Of a stretch of 64,000 bases of DNA, positions 41,734-50,920 are shown piece by piece. Origin of the DNA: Bradyrhizobium sp. WBAH42 (GTDB lineage: Bacteria; Pseudomonadota; Alphaproteobacteria; Rhizobiales; Xanthobacteraceae); the NCBI RefSeq assembly GCF_024585265.1, contig NZ_CP036533.1:1931001-1995000 (forward strand), in the 5' to 3' direction. A program made the translations under genes and the position numbers. The notes under the pieces were generated by a model. That model was not told where the DNA came from, searched no databases, and worked only from the letters and a program-made list of their open reading frames with translations. Position 1 is the first letter of the stretch, and every line of letters begins with the position of its first letter.

Positions 41734-43260
41734 TCAGATGCGGCGCGCGAGCGCCGCGTTGCCTGTGATGCGTTGGGACGGAGGCGCAGCAGAAGTTGCG
41801 CCTGAGCTGGGTGTGGCGGAGCCATTGGATCCCTGAATGTCCTGCGCCTGGTTCGGCGAGGCCCCGCCGGTAGCAGATGCCCCTTCGGGCCGCAATGGCC
41901 GGGGCGGTGCGAACAGGAACCCTTGGCCGAACCGCACGTCATAGTCGAGCAGGTCGACCACCGCGCGCTCGCCTTCGATCCGTTCGGCGATCAGGTCGAT
42001 GCCGAAGCGGCCCAGCAGGTCGGAGAGGTCGGAGGGGTGGATGTCGGAGGCGGAAGCCTGCTTGGGATCGAGCAGCAGCGCGGCCGGCACCTTGATGAAG
42101 CGGACCCCACGATCGGCCAGCTCGCGCGGCTCGATGCGCAAATCCGTGACATGGTCGATCGAGAAACGGAAGCCGCGCTGGGCCAGTGCCGCGAGGTTCT
42201 CGGTCTCGGCCGGACCGAGATTGCGGAAGGTCGACTGCTTGAACTCCAGCACCAGCGCGGGCGCCAGCGCGCGGTTGGCTTCGAGGAAATCGAGGCATTG
42301 GGCAAACGTGGTGGAGTTGCCGAGCGTGGAGGCGGCGACGTTGCAGAACACGCCGACGTCCTTGTTGCGCACCATCAGGCGCCGCAGCACCTGCACGCAG
42401 CGCAGCATCACCATGTTGTCGATGCGCCCGATCAGGCCCGAGGCTTCTGCGATGCTGATGAACTCCTCGGCCGCGATCAACTGGTCGCGCTCGTCGCGCA
42501 GGCGCGTCACCGCCTCGTAGAACCGCACCTTGCGCTGCGGCAGCGTCACCATCGGCTGCAGGAAGATATCGATGCGATTCTCGTCGACCGCATTGCGCAG
42601 CGTCGCCAGCAACTGGGTCTGGTTGCGTCCATTGGCGGCCTGAACCGGGCTGGCCGCTTGGACCTGGACCGGCGGCGGCGCCGGCCGTGGCGGGGGCTCC
42701 GGAAGCGGAGGAGGAGCGAACGGCTTCTCCTCGAAGGGGGCAGCCAGATCGATCGGCGTTTCCGGCTCGGGCCGCGTGACCGGGGCGGGTGCGGGCGCCG
42801 GCGCGTGGCCGGCGAGCAGATCCTCATGGGCCGCGACGGTGGTGGCGAGCTGCCTGACCAATCCGCCCAGTTCGTTGATCTCGCCGATGACCGACTGGAT
42901 TCGGTCGGAATTGGTCGAATTCGACGAGGCGATGCGGCTCTCGATGGCAGCCAGCCGGCGGCCGAACTCGGCCACCTGGCGGGCGAGGTCGGCGGTGCCG
43001 CGCGACAGGTCGGCGATCTGGCCGCCGACGTCGCTGCGGTCGCGCAGTCGCATCGACACCGCGTTGTAGAGGATCAGGAAGGTCAGCGCGGTCAGCGCCA
43101 CAATCGCCGATTCCGTTCCGCTGATGCCGGCGACCGAATAGAGCACGAGCCCGAGCGAGGCCGCGACCAGGACCATGCAGATGGCGATGAAGATCGTCGA
43201 AATGCGAATCATGCCGCGCGTTATGCCTTTAAGAGCTGACTGCTTCACCCGGGAAAACAC
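41734..43260 (-). CDS. TipF-like membrane protein with degenerate EAL domain
   Basis: 508 residues: two N-terminal helices (FIAICMVLVAASLGLVLYSV; SAIVALTALTFLILYNAV), a coiled coil (~75-145: DLARQVAEFGRRLAAIESRI), a Pro-rich linker, then an EAL domain. The signature is FYEAVTRL (EAV for EAL), the DDFGTG loop reads SIDHVTDL, and the metal-binding second Asp is missing, so phosphodiesterase activity is unlikely, but c-di-GMP binding could persist. This architecture is that of Caulobacter TipF, a polar flagellar-placement factor. GTG start at 43258-43260; ATG 16 codons later is possible. Confidence 0.82.
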   Translation of the reverse strand: MFSRVKQSALKGITRGMIRISTIFIAICMVLVAASLGLVLYSVAGISGTESAIVALTALTFLILYNAVSMRLRDRSDVGGQIADLSRGTADLARQVAEFGRRLAAIESRIASSNSTNSDRIQSVIGEINELGGLVRQLATTVAAHEDLLAGHAPAPAPAPVTRPEPETPIDLAAPFEEKPFAPPPLPEPPPRPAPPPVQVQAASPVQAANGRNQTQLLATLRNAVDENRIDIFLQPMVTLPQRKVRFYEAVTRLRDERDQLIAAEEFISIAEASGLIGRIDNMVMLRCVQVLRRLMVRNKDVGVFCNVAASTLGNSTTFAQCLDFLEANRALAPALVLEFKQSTFRNLGPAETENLAALAQRGFRFSIDHVTDLRIEPRELADRGVRFIKVPAALLLDPKQASASDIHPSDLSDLLGRFGIDLIAERIEGERAVVDLLDYDVRFGQGFLFAPPRPLRPEGASATGGASPNQAQDIQGSNGSATPSSGATSAAPPSQRITGNAALARRI

Positions 43261-43525
43261 GGGTCGCGCTCGACTCCGTCACGCCTCATGCTCCCCCAAG
43301 CATCCATGAGCCTAACATCATTGTTGATTCGAGGGGATAGTGGCTGTTTCGCAGCCCGGTCGGTCCGCGGCCGAAAGCTTTCGAGGCAGCGGCTGCGAAA
43401 CCTCGCACGGCCTCTGCGGCTCCGGTGCGGAAATCAAGACGCTCTCAGCGGAAAATCATGCCGCCCTCAAGGCCAGCGAGCCGCATGCGCTCTATCGTCC
43501 CGGCGTTCAACCGCAGGAGATTGCC

Positions 43526-44365
43526 ATGTCGACATCCGCCGCCCTCAAGCCAGCTGCCCCCCAACCCGATCTTGCCGCCGTCAAGCAGCGCCAGCACGGC
43601 GCCTGGTCGTCGGGCGACTATGCCGTGGTCGGCACCACCTTGCAGATCGTCGGGGAACAGCTCTGCGAGGCCATCGACTTGCGCGCCGGCAGCAAGGTGC
43701 TGGACGTCGCCGCCGGCAACGGCAATGCGACGCTGGCAGCGGCGCGGCGCTGGTGCGACGTCACATCCACCGACTACGTGCCGGCGCTGCTCAAGCGCGG
43801 GCGCGAGCGCGCGATGGCCGAACATCTCACCGTCGAGTTCCGCGAGGCGGATGCCGAAGCGCTGCCGTTTGCCGACGCCAGCTTCGACGTCGTGCTCTCC
43901 ACTTTCGGCGTGATGTTCACCCCGGATCAGGACAAGGCCGCGTCCGAGCTCGCGCGGGTCTGCAAATCCGGCGGCAAGATCGGTCTTGCCAACTGGACGC
44001 CGCAAGGCTTCATCGGCCAGCTGTTCAAGACCATCGGCAAGCATTTGCCGCCGCCGGCGGGCGTGAAATCGCCCGCCATGTGGGGCACGACGGCACGGCT
44101 CGAGGAAATGTTCGGCGGCGTGGCCGCGGAGATCGCCGCCGAGCCGCGCATGTTCGTGTTCCGCTATCGCTCGCCGGACCATTGGCTCGACATCTTCAAG
44201 ACGTTCTACGGGCCCACGCTGAAGGCGTTTGCTGCGCTCGACGCGAGCGGCCAGGCCGCGCTGACGCGCGATCTGCTGGCGCTGCTCGGGGAGTTCAACC
44301 ACGCCGATGACGGCACGATCGTGGTGCACAGCGAATATCTGGAAGCCGTGATCACCAAGCGCTGA
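43526..44365 (+). CDS. Class I SAM-dependent methyltransferase
   Basis: 279 residues, Methyltransf_11 type. SAM motif I is KVLDVAAGNGNATLAAARRW, then DYVPALLKRGRERA, FREADAEALPFADASFDVV (motifs II/III) and ARVCKSGGKIGLANWTPQGF. The acceptor is unknown; similar proteins methylate quinones, phenolics or small metabolites. Start MSTSAALK with CAGGAGA upstream. An open frame extends to 43340 but its translation is not family-like. Divergent from the EAL gene. Confidence 0.9.
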   Translation: MSTSAALKPAAPQPDLAAVKQRQHGAWSSGDYAVVGTTLQIVGEQLCEAIDLRAGSKVLDVAAGNGNATLAAARRWCDVTSTDYVPALLKRGRERAMAEHLTVEFREADAEALPFADASFDVVLSTFGVMFTPDQDKAASELARVCKSGGKIGLANWTPQGFIGQLFKTIGKHLPPPAGVKSPAMWGTTARLEEMFGGVAAEIAAEPRMFVFRYRSPDHWLDIFKTFYGPTLKAFAALDASGQAALTRDLLALLGEFNHADDGTIVVHSEYLEAVITKR

Positions 44366-44412
44366 CCGCGCCCGAGATGCGGTCGGGCCAGCTCCGGCCC
44401 GACCGCCACCGA

Positions 44413-45543
44413 TCAAAATGGCGCGGTGGCGCCGACCGTGTCGGCGGAGACGGCGTCGCGGGTGCCGAGCGGCTTGGGAGACCCCTCGGTGGTGTCCTTG
44501 AGCGTCTGCCGCTCGATCTCCGAATTCAGCTCGGCGCCGAACATGATGACGATCGCCGACATCCACATCCACATCATCAGGCCGATCGCCGCGCCCAGAG
44601 AGCCGTAGGTCGCGTTGTAATTGGCGAATTCCGAGAGATACCAGGACAGCAGGGCAGAGCCTGCGATCCAGAGGATCGCGGCCATCACGGCGCCGAGGCT
44701 CAGCCATTGCCAGCGCGGCGCGTCACGGCTGGGCGCGAAGCGGTAGAGAATGGCGAGTGCGACCAGCAGGATGACGAACAGCAGCGGCCATCGTGCCAGC
44801 GCCACGATCAGCTTGCTTTCCGGCGCCATGCCGAGATGATTGAGCGCAAGCGGGAAGGCGACGACGGCTCCCACCATCAACAGCAGCGCCACGATGCCGC
44901 CGACGGTGAAGGCCAGCGAGATCATGTTCAGCTGGATGAAGCTGCGCTTCTCGCGTTCCTCATAGGCGACGTTGAGGGCGTCGAAGATCGCCTTGACGCC
45001 GGCATTGGCGCTCCAGATCGCAAGCAGCAGGCCGACCAGGAAGGTGACACCGAGCGTCGTATTGCCGTTCGACACCACGCGCGCGACCTGGTCCTCGACG
45101 ATCTGGAACGAGCCCTCGGGCAGCATGGTCGCAAGCGTCTGGAGGTTGGCGCTGATCGTCGCGGGATCGGCAAACAGGGCATAGGAGGAGACGAGTGCGG
45201 TGACGGCGGGGAAGAGCGCGAGCAGGCCGAAGAAGACGACGCCGCCCGCCGTCGCGAGCAGGCGATCCTCGTCGATGCGCTGATAGGTCCGCCAGAAAAT
45301 ATCCTTCCAGCCCGCCCAGGGGATCTCGAACGGGCTTTTCGCCCGGCGGCCGCGGCCCGGCTGCATCGCCGCGCCGGCCGGGTGCGTTTCCGGGGAATTC
45401 GCTTCGCCCTTGCGGTGGTCTGGCGGAGGCCCGGGCCTCGCCAAGCCGGAATCCTGAAAGTAGCGCTCCGCGGTCAGCACGAACACGGCCGTCGCCGCCA
45501 CCAGCAGCCAGGAGTCGATCTGTTCGGAGCGCCGCGCCAGCAT
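44413..45543 (-). CDS. YihY/BrkB-family membrane protein
   Basis: 376 residues. A cytoplasmic Pro/Arg-rich N-region (residues ~25-70) is followed by the six-helix YihY/virulence-factor BrkB domain: TAGGVVFFGLLALFPAVTAL, LLAIWSANAGVKAIFDALNV, AFTVGGIVALLLMVGAVVAF, then PLLFVILLVALAILYRF and YLSEFANYNATYGSLGAAIG. The NATYGSLG block is diagnostic. Function uncertain in bacteria; it has been called an inner membrane protein or RNase BN-related in error. ATG overlaps the previous stop by 1 bp. Confidence 0.92.
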   Translation of the reverse strand: MLARRSEQIDSWLLVAATAVFVLTAERYFQDSGLARPGPPPDHRKGEANSPETHPAGAAMQPGRGRRAKSPFEIPWAGWKDIFWRTYQRIDEDRLLATAGGVVFFGLLALFPAVTALVSSYALFADPATISANLQTLATMLPEGSFQIVEDQVARVVSNGNTTLGVTFLVGLLLAIWSANAGVKAIFDALNVAYEEREKRSFIQLNMISLAFTVGGIVALLLMVGAVVAFPLALNHLGMAPESKLIVALARWPLLFVILLVALAILYRFAPSRDAPRWQWLSLGAVMAAILWIAGSALLSWYLSEFANYNATYGSLGAAIGLMMWMWMSAIVIMFGAELNSEIERQTLKDTTEGSPKPLGTRDAVSADTVGATAPF

Positions 45544-46127
45544 CACGCCTCCAGACTGCGCCTGTTGCGTCGCCGCCGGGCGGCCGTCAGCCCGACCAGG
45601 CCGACCGCCGCGAGCATCAGGCCGAGCTGCACGGGATGGTTGGCGCGGGCCGGCCAGGTCTTGATGCCGCCGCGCTCGCCCGGTGCGAGCGGCGCGAGGG
45701 GAATCGTCGTTGCGACCTCCTTCACGGCCTCCTTGACCGTTCCACGCGGGATCCGGGGCGTGGCGACCGCCACGCGCAGACGGCTCGCGAGCGGCACCAC
45801 CGGCTTGGCCTTGCGTTTCATCTGCGCCATGGCCACGCCGGCACAGACCGCAGCCAGCACCAGCAGCACTGCGGCGACCGCGCCAAATCCCCAGAATTGC
45901 CCGTAGGTGATCGCGACCCAGCGGTACAAGGCGATCAGTCCGACGAAAAACGCCGCGACAACGAACAGGCCCGCGACTGCGAACAGTCCGCCGGCCACCG
46001 CGTAAGACGTCACCTTGCCCGTGGCCTGGCTGGTCTGGTCACGCAGATAGGATTGAGCAGCGCGTTTGACGTGATTGAGCTTGAGCGCCATCCCGGCGCG
46101 CAGCAATTCGCCCGATGGCGCGAGCAT
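45543..46127 (-). CDS. Phage-holin-family (holin superfamily III-like) membrane protein
   Basis: 194 residues. After a basic N-terminus come two hydrophobic hairpin helices (VAGGLFAVAGLFVVAAFFVG; WGFGAVAAVLLVLAAVCAGV), a basic region, and a third short helix (LGLMLAAVGLVGLTAARRRR). This is the PF07332-like pattern often seen next to YihY genes; despite the name, no phage genes are near. ATG at 46125-46127 has GGAGG 8 nt upstream; a TTG five codons further is possible. Cotranscribed with yihY. Confidence 0.82.
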   Translation of the reverse strand: MLAPSGELLRAGMALKLNHVKRAAQSYLRDQTSQATGKVTSYAVAGGLFAVAGLFVVAAFFVGLIALYRWVAITYGQFWGFGAVAAVLLVLAAVCAGVAMAQMKRKAKPVVPLASRLRVAVATPRIPRGTVKEAVKEVATTIPLAPLAPGERGGIKTWPARANHPVQLGLMLAAVGLVGLTAARRRRNRRSLEA

Positions 46128-46218
46128 GCGGACATCCTCCAAGGACTAGAAAATTCGTCGGGGGATGAACGTGGCGATATTTGACTTGTTCCGATTGAGC
46201 GTGACCGGCCGTGATGAA

Positions 46219-47178
46219 TCAGGCGAGATCGGCGGCTGCGATCCAGAACACCTCGCCCTCGGAATCTTCGGTGTCGAGCCAGAGCAGCGGCAGTTCCGGA
46301 AAGGCCTCGTCGACCAGCTCGCGGCCGCGGCCGATCTCGCAGATCAGCCCGCCCTGCGGCGTCAGGTGATCGGGCGCATCGCGCAGGATCCGGCGCACCA
46401 CGTCGAGACCGTCGGCGCCGCCATCGAAGGCGAGCTTCGGCTCGGCCCGGCACTCCGGCGGCAATGCCGCCATGCCCTCGGCATCGACGTAGGGCGGGTT
46501 GGTGATGATCAGGTCGTATCTGTTGGCGCCGAGCGGGGCGAACAGGTCGCCGCGATAGAGGCTGATCCGGTCCTCGAGCCCGTATTCGCCGACATTGCGC
46601 GCAGCGACCTCGAGCGCGCCCTTGGAGATGTCGACGGCGTCGACGGTGGCGTTCGGGAAATGATGCGCGGCGAGGATCGCAAGGCATCCCGAGCCCGTGC
46701 AGAGATCGAGCACGCGCTCGACCGCCGTCGCATCGTCGATCAGCGATCCGGCCTCGCCGTCGGCGCCGAAATGCGACTCCAGGAGCTCGCCGATGAAGGA
46801 GCGCGGAACAATGACGCGCTCGTCGACATAGAAGGGCAGGCTGCGCATGTAGATCTTGTTGACGAGATAGGCGGCCGGTTTGCGCGTCGTGACGCGCTGA
46901 TGGATGAGATCGAGGAGGGTCTTGCCTTCCGCGGCGGTGACGCGCGCGTTGGCGAAGATCTCGAACTGGTCGGGAGTGAGATGCAGCGCCTCGCAGACCA
47001 GGAACGCGGCTTCCGCGACGGGATCGGTCGTGCCATGGGCGAAGGCGAGCTTCGCCTCGACGAAGCGGCTCACCGCGTAACGGACGAAGTCGAGCAGCGT
47101 GAGAAGCTCGCCGGGTCCCACCTTCGCGAGCTTCGGCGCGGCGCGGCCGCGCGCGGTCTTCTTCGTAACTTTAGCCAT
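46219..47178 (-). CDS. prmB: 50S ribosomal protein L3 N5-glutamine methyltransferase PrmB
   Basis: 319 residues. HemK-family enzyme with VLDLCTGSGCLAILAAHHFP (SAM), VDAVDISKGALEVAARN and ITNPPYVDAEGM (NPPY). KIYMRSLPFYVDERVIVPRS FIG is the PrmB rather than PrmC version of the pre-domain block; PrmB methylates Gln150 of L3 in E. coli. Lys/Ala-rich N-terminus. Its start codon overlaps the moaE stop (TGATG). Confidence 0.94.
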   Translation of the reverse strand: MAKVTKKTARGRAAPKLAKVGPGELLTLLDFVRYAVSRFVEAKLAFAHGTTDPVAEAAFLVCEALHLTPDQFEIFANARVTAAEGKTLLDLIHQRVTTRKPAAYLVNKIYMRSLPFYVDERVIVPRSFIGELLESHFGADGEAGSLIDDATAVERVLDLCTGSGCLAILAAHHFPNATVDAVDISKGALEVAARNVGEYGLEDRISLYRGDLFAPLGANRYDLIITNPPYVDAEGMAALPPECRAEPKLAFDGGADGLDVVRRILRDAPDHLTPQGGLICEIGRGRELVDEAFPELPLLWLDTEDSEGEVFWIAAADLA

Positions 47179-47645
47179 CAGGATTTCGTCCAGCGTGCGG
47201 CGGCTTCGTCGTCACGGGCATGGGCCTCGACCCAGCCGGTGCCGGTGGCGCTCTCTTCCTTCTTCCAGAACGGCGCGCTGGTCTTGAGATAGTCCATCAG
47301 GAACTCGGCCGCCTGGAACGCCGCCTGCCGGTGCTGCGAGGCGGTCACGACCAGCACGATGTTCTGGCCCGGCATGAAGCGGCCGACGCGGTGGATCACC
47401 GTGACGCCGTTGAGCGGCCAGCGCGAAATGGCCTCGTCGGCATGGCGCCTGATCTCTTCCTCCGCCATGCCGGGATAATGTTCGAGCGTCAGCGCCGCGA
47501 CGTTGGCGCTGTCCTCGTCGGCGCGGCAGATCCCGGAGAAGCTCACGACAGCGCCGATATCGGTCCGGCTGCCGGTCAGAACCGAGATCTCGCGCGCGAT
47601 GTCGAAATCGTCTTCCTGGATACGGATGGTGACGGGGCAGGTCAT
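47178..47645 (-). CDS. moaE: Molybdopterin synthase catalytic subunit MoaE
   Basis: 155 residues. With MoaD it inserts sulfur into precursor Z to form molybdopterin. GAVVSFSGICRADEDSANVA, LTLEHYPGMAEEEI and HRVGRFMPGQNIVLVVTASQ, HRQAAFQAAEFLMDYLKTSA and FWKKEES are the family blocks, with active-site Lys residues in YLKTSAPFWKKE. It is 4 bp after moaD and overlaps prmB. Confidence 0.97.
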   Translation of the reverse strand: MTCPVTIRIQEDDFDIAREISVLTGSRTDIGAVVSFSGICRADEDSANVAALTLEHYPGMAEEEIRRHADEAISRWPLNGVTVIHRVGRFMPGQNIVLVVTASQHRQAAFQAAEFLMDYLKTSAPFWKKEESATGTGWVEAHARDDEAAARWTKS

Positions 47646-47649
47646 GAGC

Positions 47650-47901
47650 CTAGCCGCCGGTCATGGGCGGGAAGAACGCGACCTCGCGGGCGCCTGCAAT
47701 GGCGGCGTCCTGCTTGACGTGAGCGCGGTCGATCGCGGCGCGGATCACCTTCGGCTTCTCGAACGCATGCGCATAAGCCTCGCTTTGGCCGGAGAGCCAG
47801 GCGATCAGCTCCTCGACGGTGCGCACGCTCGCGGGCGGCTCGATCGTCTCTTCGGCCTTGCCGACGCGCTCGCGCACCCAGGCGAAATACTTCACCTTCA
47901 T
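47650..47901 (-). CDS. moaD: Molybdopterin synthase sulfur-carrier subunit MoaD
   Basis: 83 residues, ubiquitin-like fold: MKVKYFAWVRERVGKAEETI, then LIAWLSGQSEAYAHAF and EVAFFPPMTGG. The C-terminal Gly-Gly is the thiocarboxylate carrier that fits into MoaE. ATG overlaps the pgsA TGA (ATGA). Too short to be obvious in a genome scan, but complete. Confidence 0.95.
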   Translation of the reverse strand: MKVKYFAWVRERVGKAEETIEPPASVRTVEELIAWLSGQSEAYAHAFEKPKVIRAAIDRAHVKQDAAIAGAREVAFFPPMTGG

Positions 47902-48515
47902 CCCTCGTCCTCCTTGATGAGGTGATGGATGCCGGCGCGGAAATAGTCGTAACCGGTGTACATGGTGAGGATCGCCGAGGCCCACAGCAGTGCGAGGCCA
48001 ATCATCGAGACCACAGGCACGACCTCGTCGCCGGCCGGTCCCGCGAGCAGGAACCCGATCGCTACCAGCTGGACCGTGGTCTTCCATTTCGCAAGCTTGG
48101 TCACGGGCACGCTGACGCGGAGCGCAGCCAGATACTCGCGCAGGCCCGAGACCAGGATCTCGCGGCACAGGATCACGATCGCGGCCCATAGCGACCAGCC
48201 GTGAATGATGCCGTCCGCGGCGAGCATCAACAGGCAGGAGGCGACCAGCAGCTTGTCGGCGATCGGATCGAGCATGCGGCCGAATGCCGATTGCTGATTC
48301 CAGATCCGCGCGTAATAGCCGTCGAGGTAATCGGTCACCCCTGCGGCGATGAAAATGGCGACCGCGAGCCAGCGCAGCCAGAGCGGCTGATCCAGAATCG
48401 ACTGCGCATAGATGCATCCGACCACGACCGGGATCGCGGCGATCCGGCCGTAGGTCAGGATGTTGGGGAGGGACATCGCGCGGCTGGTGGTCCCTCGTGT
48501 CGTGGCGATGTTCAT
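47898..48515 (-). CDS. pgsA: CDP-diacylglycerol-glycerol-3-phosphate 3-phosphatidyltransferase PgsA
   Basis: 205 residues, integral membrane CDP-alcohol phosphatidyltransferase, first step of phosphatidylglycerol synthesis. The catalytic motif D-G-x2-A-R-x8-G-x3-D-x3-D is GYYAR preceded by TDYLDG and followed by FGRMLDPIADK. SLPNILTYGRIAAIP is the usual N-terminus. Start MNIATTRG has AGGA upstream. Followed directly by the moa genes; uvrC lies 96 bp upstream, the common uvrC-pgsA-moaD-moaE order of the group. Confidence 0.95.
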   Translation of the reverse strand: MNIATTRGTTSRAMSLPNILTYGRIAAIPVVVGCIYAQSILDQPLWLRWLAVAIFIAAGVTDYLDGYYARIWNQQSAFGRMLDPIADKLLVASCLLMLAADGIIHGWSLWAAIVILCREILVSGLREYLAALRVSVPVTKLAKWKTTVQLVAIGFLLAGPAGDEVVPVVSMIGLALLWASAILTMYTGYDYFRAGIHHLIKEDEG

Positions 48516-48611
48516 CCGTCCTACCAATACCGCTCAAGCCTGAAGGTCAACCGTTCCACTCCCAAATGGGATGCAGGATGCGACGACCATATGACCGTCG
48601 CCTCCTTTAGT

Positions 48612-50672
48612 TCACCCCGGCTGGGGATGGAAATACTCGAAAATCCTGCGGGCGCTCTCGGCGCTGACCCCGGGAACCTTGCCGAGATCGGCGATCGAGG
48701 CCCGCTCGATCTCTTTCAGGGTGCCGAAATGATGCAGCAAGGCACGTTTGCGTGACGGGCCGATGCCCGGAATCTCCTGCAAGCCGGCCTCGCGGATGTC
48801 CTTCTTGCGCAGCTTGCGGTGCGAGCCGATGACGAAACGGTGGGCCTCGTCGCGCAGGCGCTGGATGAAATAGAGCACGGGATCGCGCGGCTCCAGCTTG
48901 ATCGCCTCGCGTTCCGGCATGAACAGGGTCTCGCGGCCGGCATCCCGGTCCGGCCCCTTGGCCACCGACATCAGCGACACCTGGGTGAGGCCGAGATTGG
49001 CGAAGATCTCGCGCACCGCGTTGAGCTGGCCGCGGCCGCCGTCGATGATGACGAGGTCGGGCCATTGCGGGAAATCGTCGTCCTTGGCCTTGGTGGCGGC
49101 GTCCTCGGGCGGGTTGATCAGGCGCTTGAAGCGGCGCTCCAGCACCTCGCGCATCATGGCGAAGTCGTCGCCGGGCGTGATCCCTTCCGACTTGATGTTG
49201 AACTTGCGGTACTGGTTCTTCACGAAGCCGTCAGGGCCCGCGACGATCATGGCACCGACCGCGTTGGTGCCCTGGATGTGGCTGTTGTCGTAGACCTCGA
49301 TGCGCTTGGGCACGTACGGCAGGCTCAGCGTCGCGGCCATGGCCTCGAGCAGGCGGCTTTGCGTCGCCGTGTCCGCGAGCTTGCGGCCGAGCGCCTCGCG
49401 CGCATTGGTCAGTGCGTGGGCGACCAGCTCCTTCTTCTCGCCGCGCTTGGGCGCGGTGACCTCGACCTTGTGGCCGGCCTTGATCGACAGCGCATTGGCG
49501 AGCAGCTCGCTCTCCTCGATCTCGTGCGAGAGCAGGATGTTCTTCGGCGGCGGCTTGTCGTCGTAGAACTGGGCCAGGAAGGACCCCAGCACTTCCTCGG
49601 GCGTAAAGCTCTTCTCCGCGCGCGGAAAATAGGCGCGGTTGCCCCAGTTCTGTCCGGTGCGGAAGAAGAACACCTCGACGCAGGAGAAGCCGCCCTCCTG
49701 GTGGATGGCGAACACGTCGGCTTCCTCCACCGTGCGTGGGTTGATGCCCTGCTGCGACTGGATCGCCGACAGCGCGGCGAGGCGGTCGCGGTAGAGTGCG
49801 GCGCGCTCGAATTCGAGCTCGTTCGAGGCCTTCTCCATCTCGCCGGCGAGCTCCTGCTTCACCGCATGGCTCTTGCCGGATAGGAAGTCGCTCGCCTCGC
49901 GCACCAGCGTTGAATAGCCGCCGAAATCGATCTCGCGGGTGCAGGGTCCGGCGCAGCGGCGGATCTGGTGGAGCAGGCAGGGCCGGGTGCGGCTCTCGAA
50001 GAAGGAATCGGTGCAGGAGCGGATCAGGAACGCCCGCTGCAGCGCCGTGATGGTGCGGTTGACCGCGCCGGCAGAGGCGAACGGGCCGAAATAGCGTCCG
50101 GGCCGGGTCTGCGCACCGCGATGCTTGAGGATCTGCGGCGCCCAATGGTCGCCGGTGATCAGGATGTAGGGAAACGATTTGTCGTCGCGCAGCTGCACGT
50201 TGAAGCGCGGCCGCAGCTGCTTGATGAGGTTGGCTTCCAGCAGCAGCGCCTCGGTCTCGGTCGTGGTCGAGACGATCTCCACGGTGACGGTGGCCGCGAT
50301 CATGCGCAGGATGCGGGCCGGCAGTGGCGCACTCTGGCGCGCATAACTGGACAGGCGCTTTTTGACGTTCTTGGCCTTGCCGACATAGAGCACGTCGGCG
50401 TTCGCATTGAGCATGCGATAGACGCCGGGCGAGGTCGGCGCGAGGCGGACCGCGCGCTCGATCGCCTCGTGACCGGTCGCGAGCGGGCCTTCGCCGACGG
50501 CGCCGCTCTCTTCCAGGATGTCCGGCAGCAGCGCATCGTCCTCGTCGTCGCCGCCTGCCGCCGCGGGATCGACGTCCGGCGCGGCCAGCCGCTCGGGCGG
50601 GGCCTCGCTCGCAGCAGCCTGCGGCGGCTTGCGCGCGCGGTCGTTCGGATTGTCGGAGGAATCGTGAACCAT
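48612..50672 (-). CDS. uvrC: Excinuclease ABC subunit UvrC
   Basis: 686 residues. Makes the 3' and 5' incisions of nucleotide excision repair. N-terminal ~75 residues are an acidic, Ala/Pro-rich extension; then the GIY-YIG nuclease ([20 protein letters not shown]), the Cys-rich region [16 protein letters not shown], the UvrB-binding UVR motif ([20 protein letters not shown]), the RNase H-like domain ([25 protein letters not shown]) and tandem HhH ([35 protein letters not shown]). Complete. It probably heads the long minus-strand run down to yihY. Confidence 0.97.
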   Translation of the reverse strand: MVHDSSDNPNDRARKPPQAAASEAPPERLAAPDVDPAAAGGDDEDDALLPDILEESGAVGEGPLATGHEAIERAVRLAPTSPGVYRMLNANADVLYVGKAKNVKKRLSSYARQSAPLPARILRMIAATVTVEIVSTTTETEALLLEANLIKQLRPRFNVQLRDDKSFPYILITGDHWAPQILKHRGAQTRPGRYFGPFASAGAVNRTITALQRAFLIRSCTDSFFESRTRPCLLHQIRRCAGPCTREIDFGGYSTLVREASDFLSGKSHAVKQELAGEMEKASNELEFERAALYRDRLAALSAIQSQQGINPRTVEEADVFAIHQEGGFSCVEVFFFRTGQNWGNRAYFPRAEKSFTPEEVLGSFLAQFYDDKPPPKNILLSHEIEESELLANALSIKAGHKVEVTAPKRGEKKELVAHALTNAREALGRKLADTATQSRLLEAMAATLSLPYVPKRIEVYDNSHIQGTNAVGAMIVAGPDGFVKNQYRKFNIKSEGITPGDDFAMMREVLERRFKRLINPPEDAATKAKDDDFPQWPDLVIIDGGRGQLNAVREIFANLGLTQVSLMSVAKGPDRDAGRETLFMPEREAIKLEPRDPVLYFIQRLRDEAHRFVIGSHRKLRKKDIREAGLQEIPGIGPSRKRALLHHFGTLKEIERASIADLGKVPGVSAESARRIFEYFHPQPG

Positions 50673-50767
50673 GGGGCGAATTTAGGCGCTGGGGGTGCCG
50701 ATTTGAAGTTCCGGCCATGCCGCACGCAAGAGGATGGCGGCCAGTTTCCGGTAACGCTTCCTTAAGT

Positions 50768-50798
50768 CTGTTAAGCGGGCGGTAACCCGACTTAACAG
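50768..50798. promoter_or_regulatory. Dyad CTGTTAAG...CTTAACAG upstream of porin gene
   Basis: CTGTTAAG-CGGG and CCCG-A-CTTAACAG flank a short GCGGTAA-type centre, 123 bp before the porin start. It overlaps the CtrA-like box at 50792-50807 and could be its regulator's second half-site or a separate operator. Confidence 0.45.
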
Positions 50799-50807
50799 CC
50801 CTTTAAC
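50792..50807 (+). promoter_or_regulatory. CtrA-type binding site TTAA-N7-TTAAC
   Basis: TTAA CAGCCCT TTAAC is a perfect match to the CtrA consensus of alphaproteobacteria, 114 bp upstream of the porin ATG. Other TTAA tetramers stand at 50761-50775 and 50807-50812. Binding is inference. Confidence 0.45.
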
Positions 50808-50920
50808 TTAAAACTCTCGATAAATCCTACGCGAAAAGTTCTTGGTTCCGTAACCGTCCGGTTTTGCTCGCGCGGCGGCGCGGACATCGCTCGGTTGCGA
50901 CAGTTGCGTTGGAGTGAGTG

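Noticed and set aside
45543..46127. Holin-like gene as sign of a prophage
   Set aside because: No other phage gene nearby; this holin-type family is a chromosomal neighbour of yihY in many bacteria.
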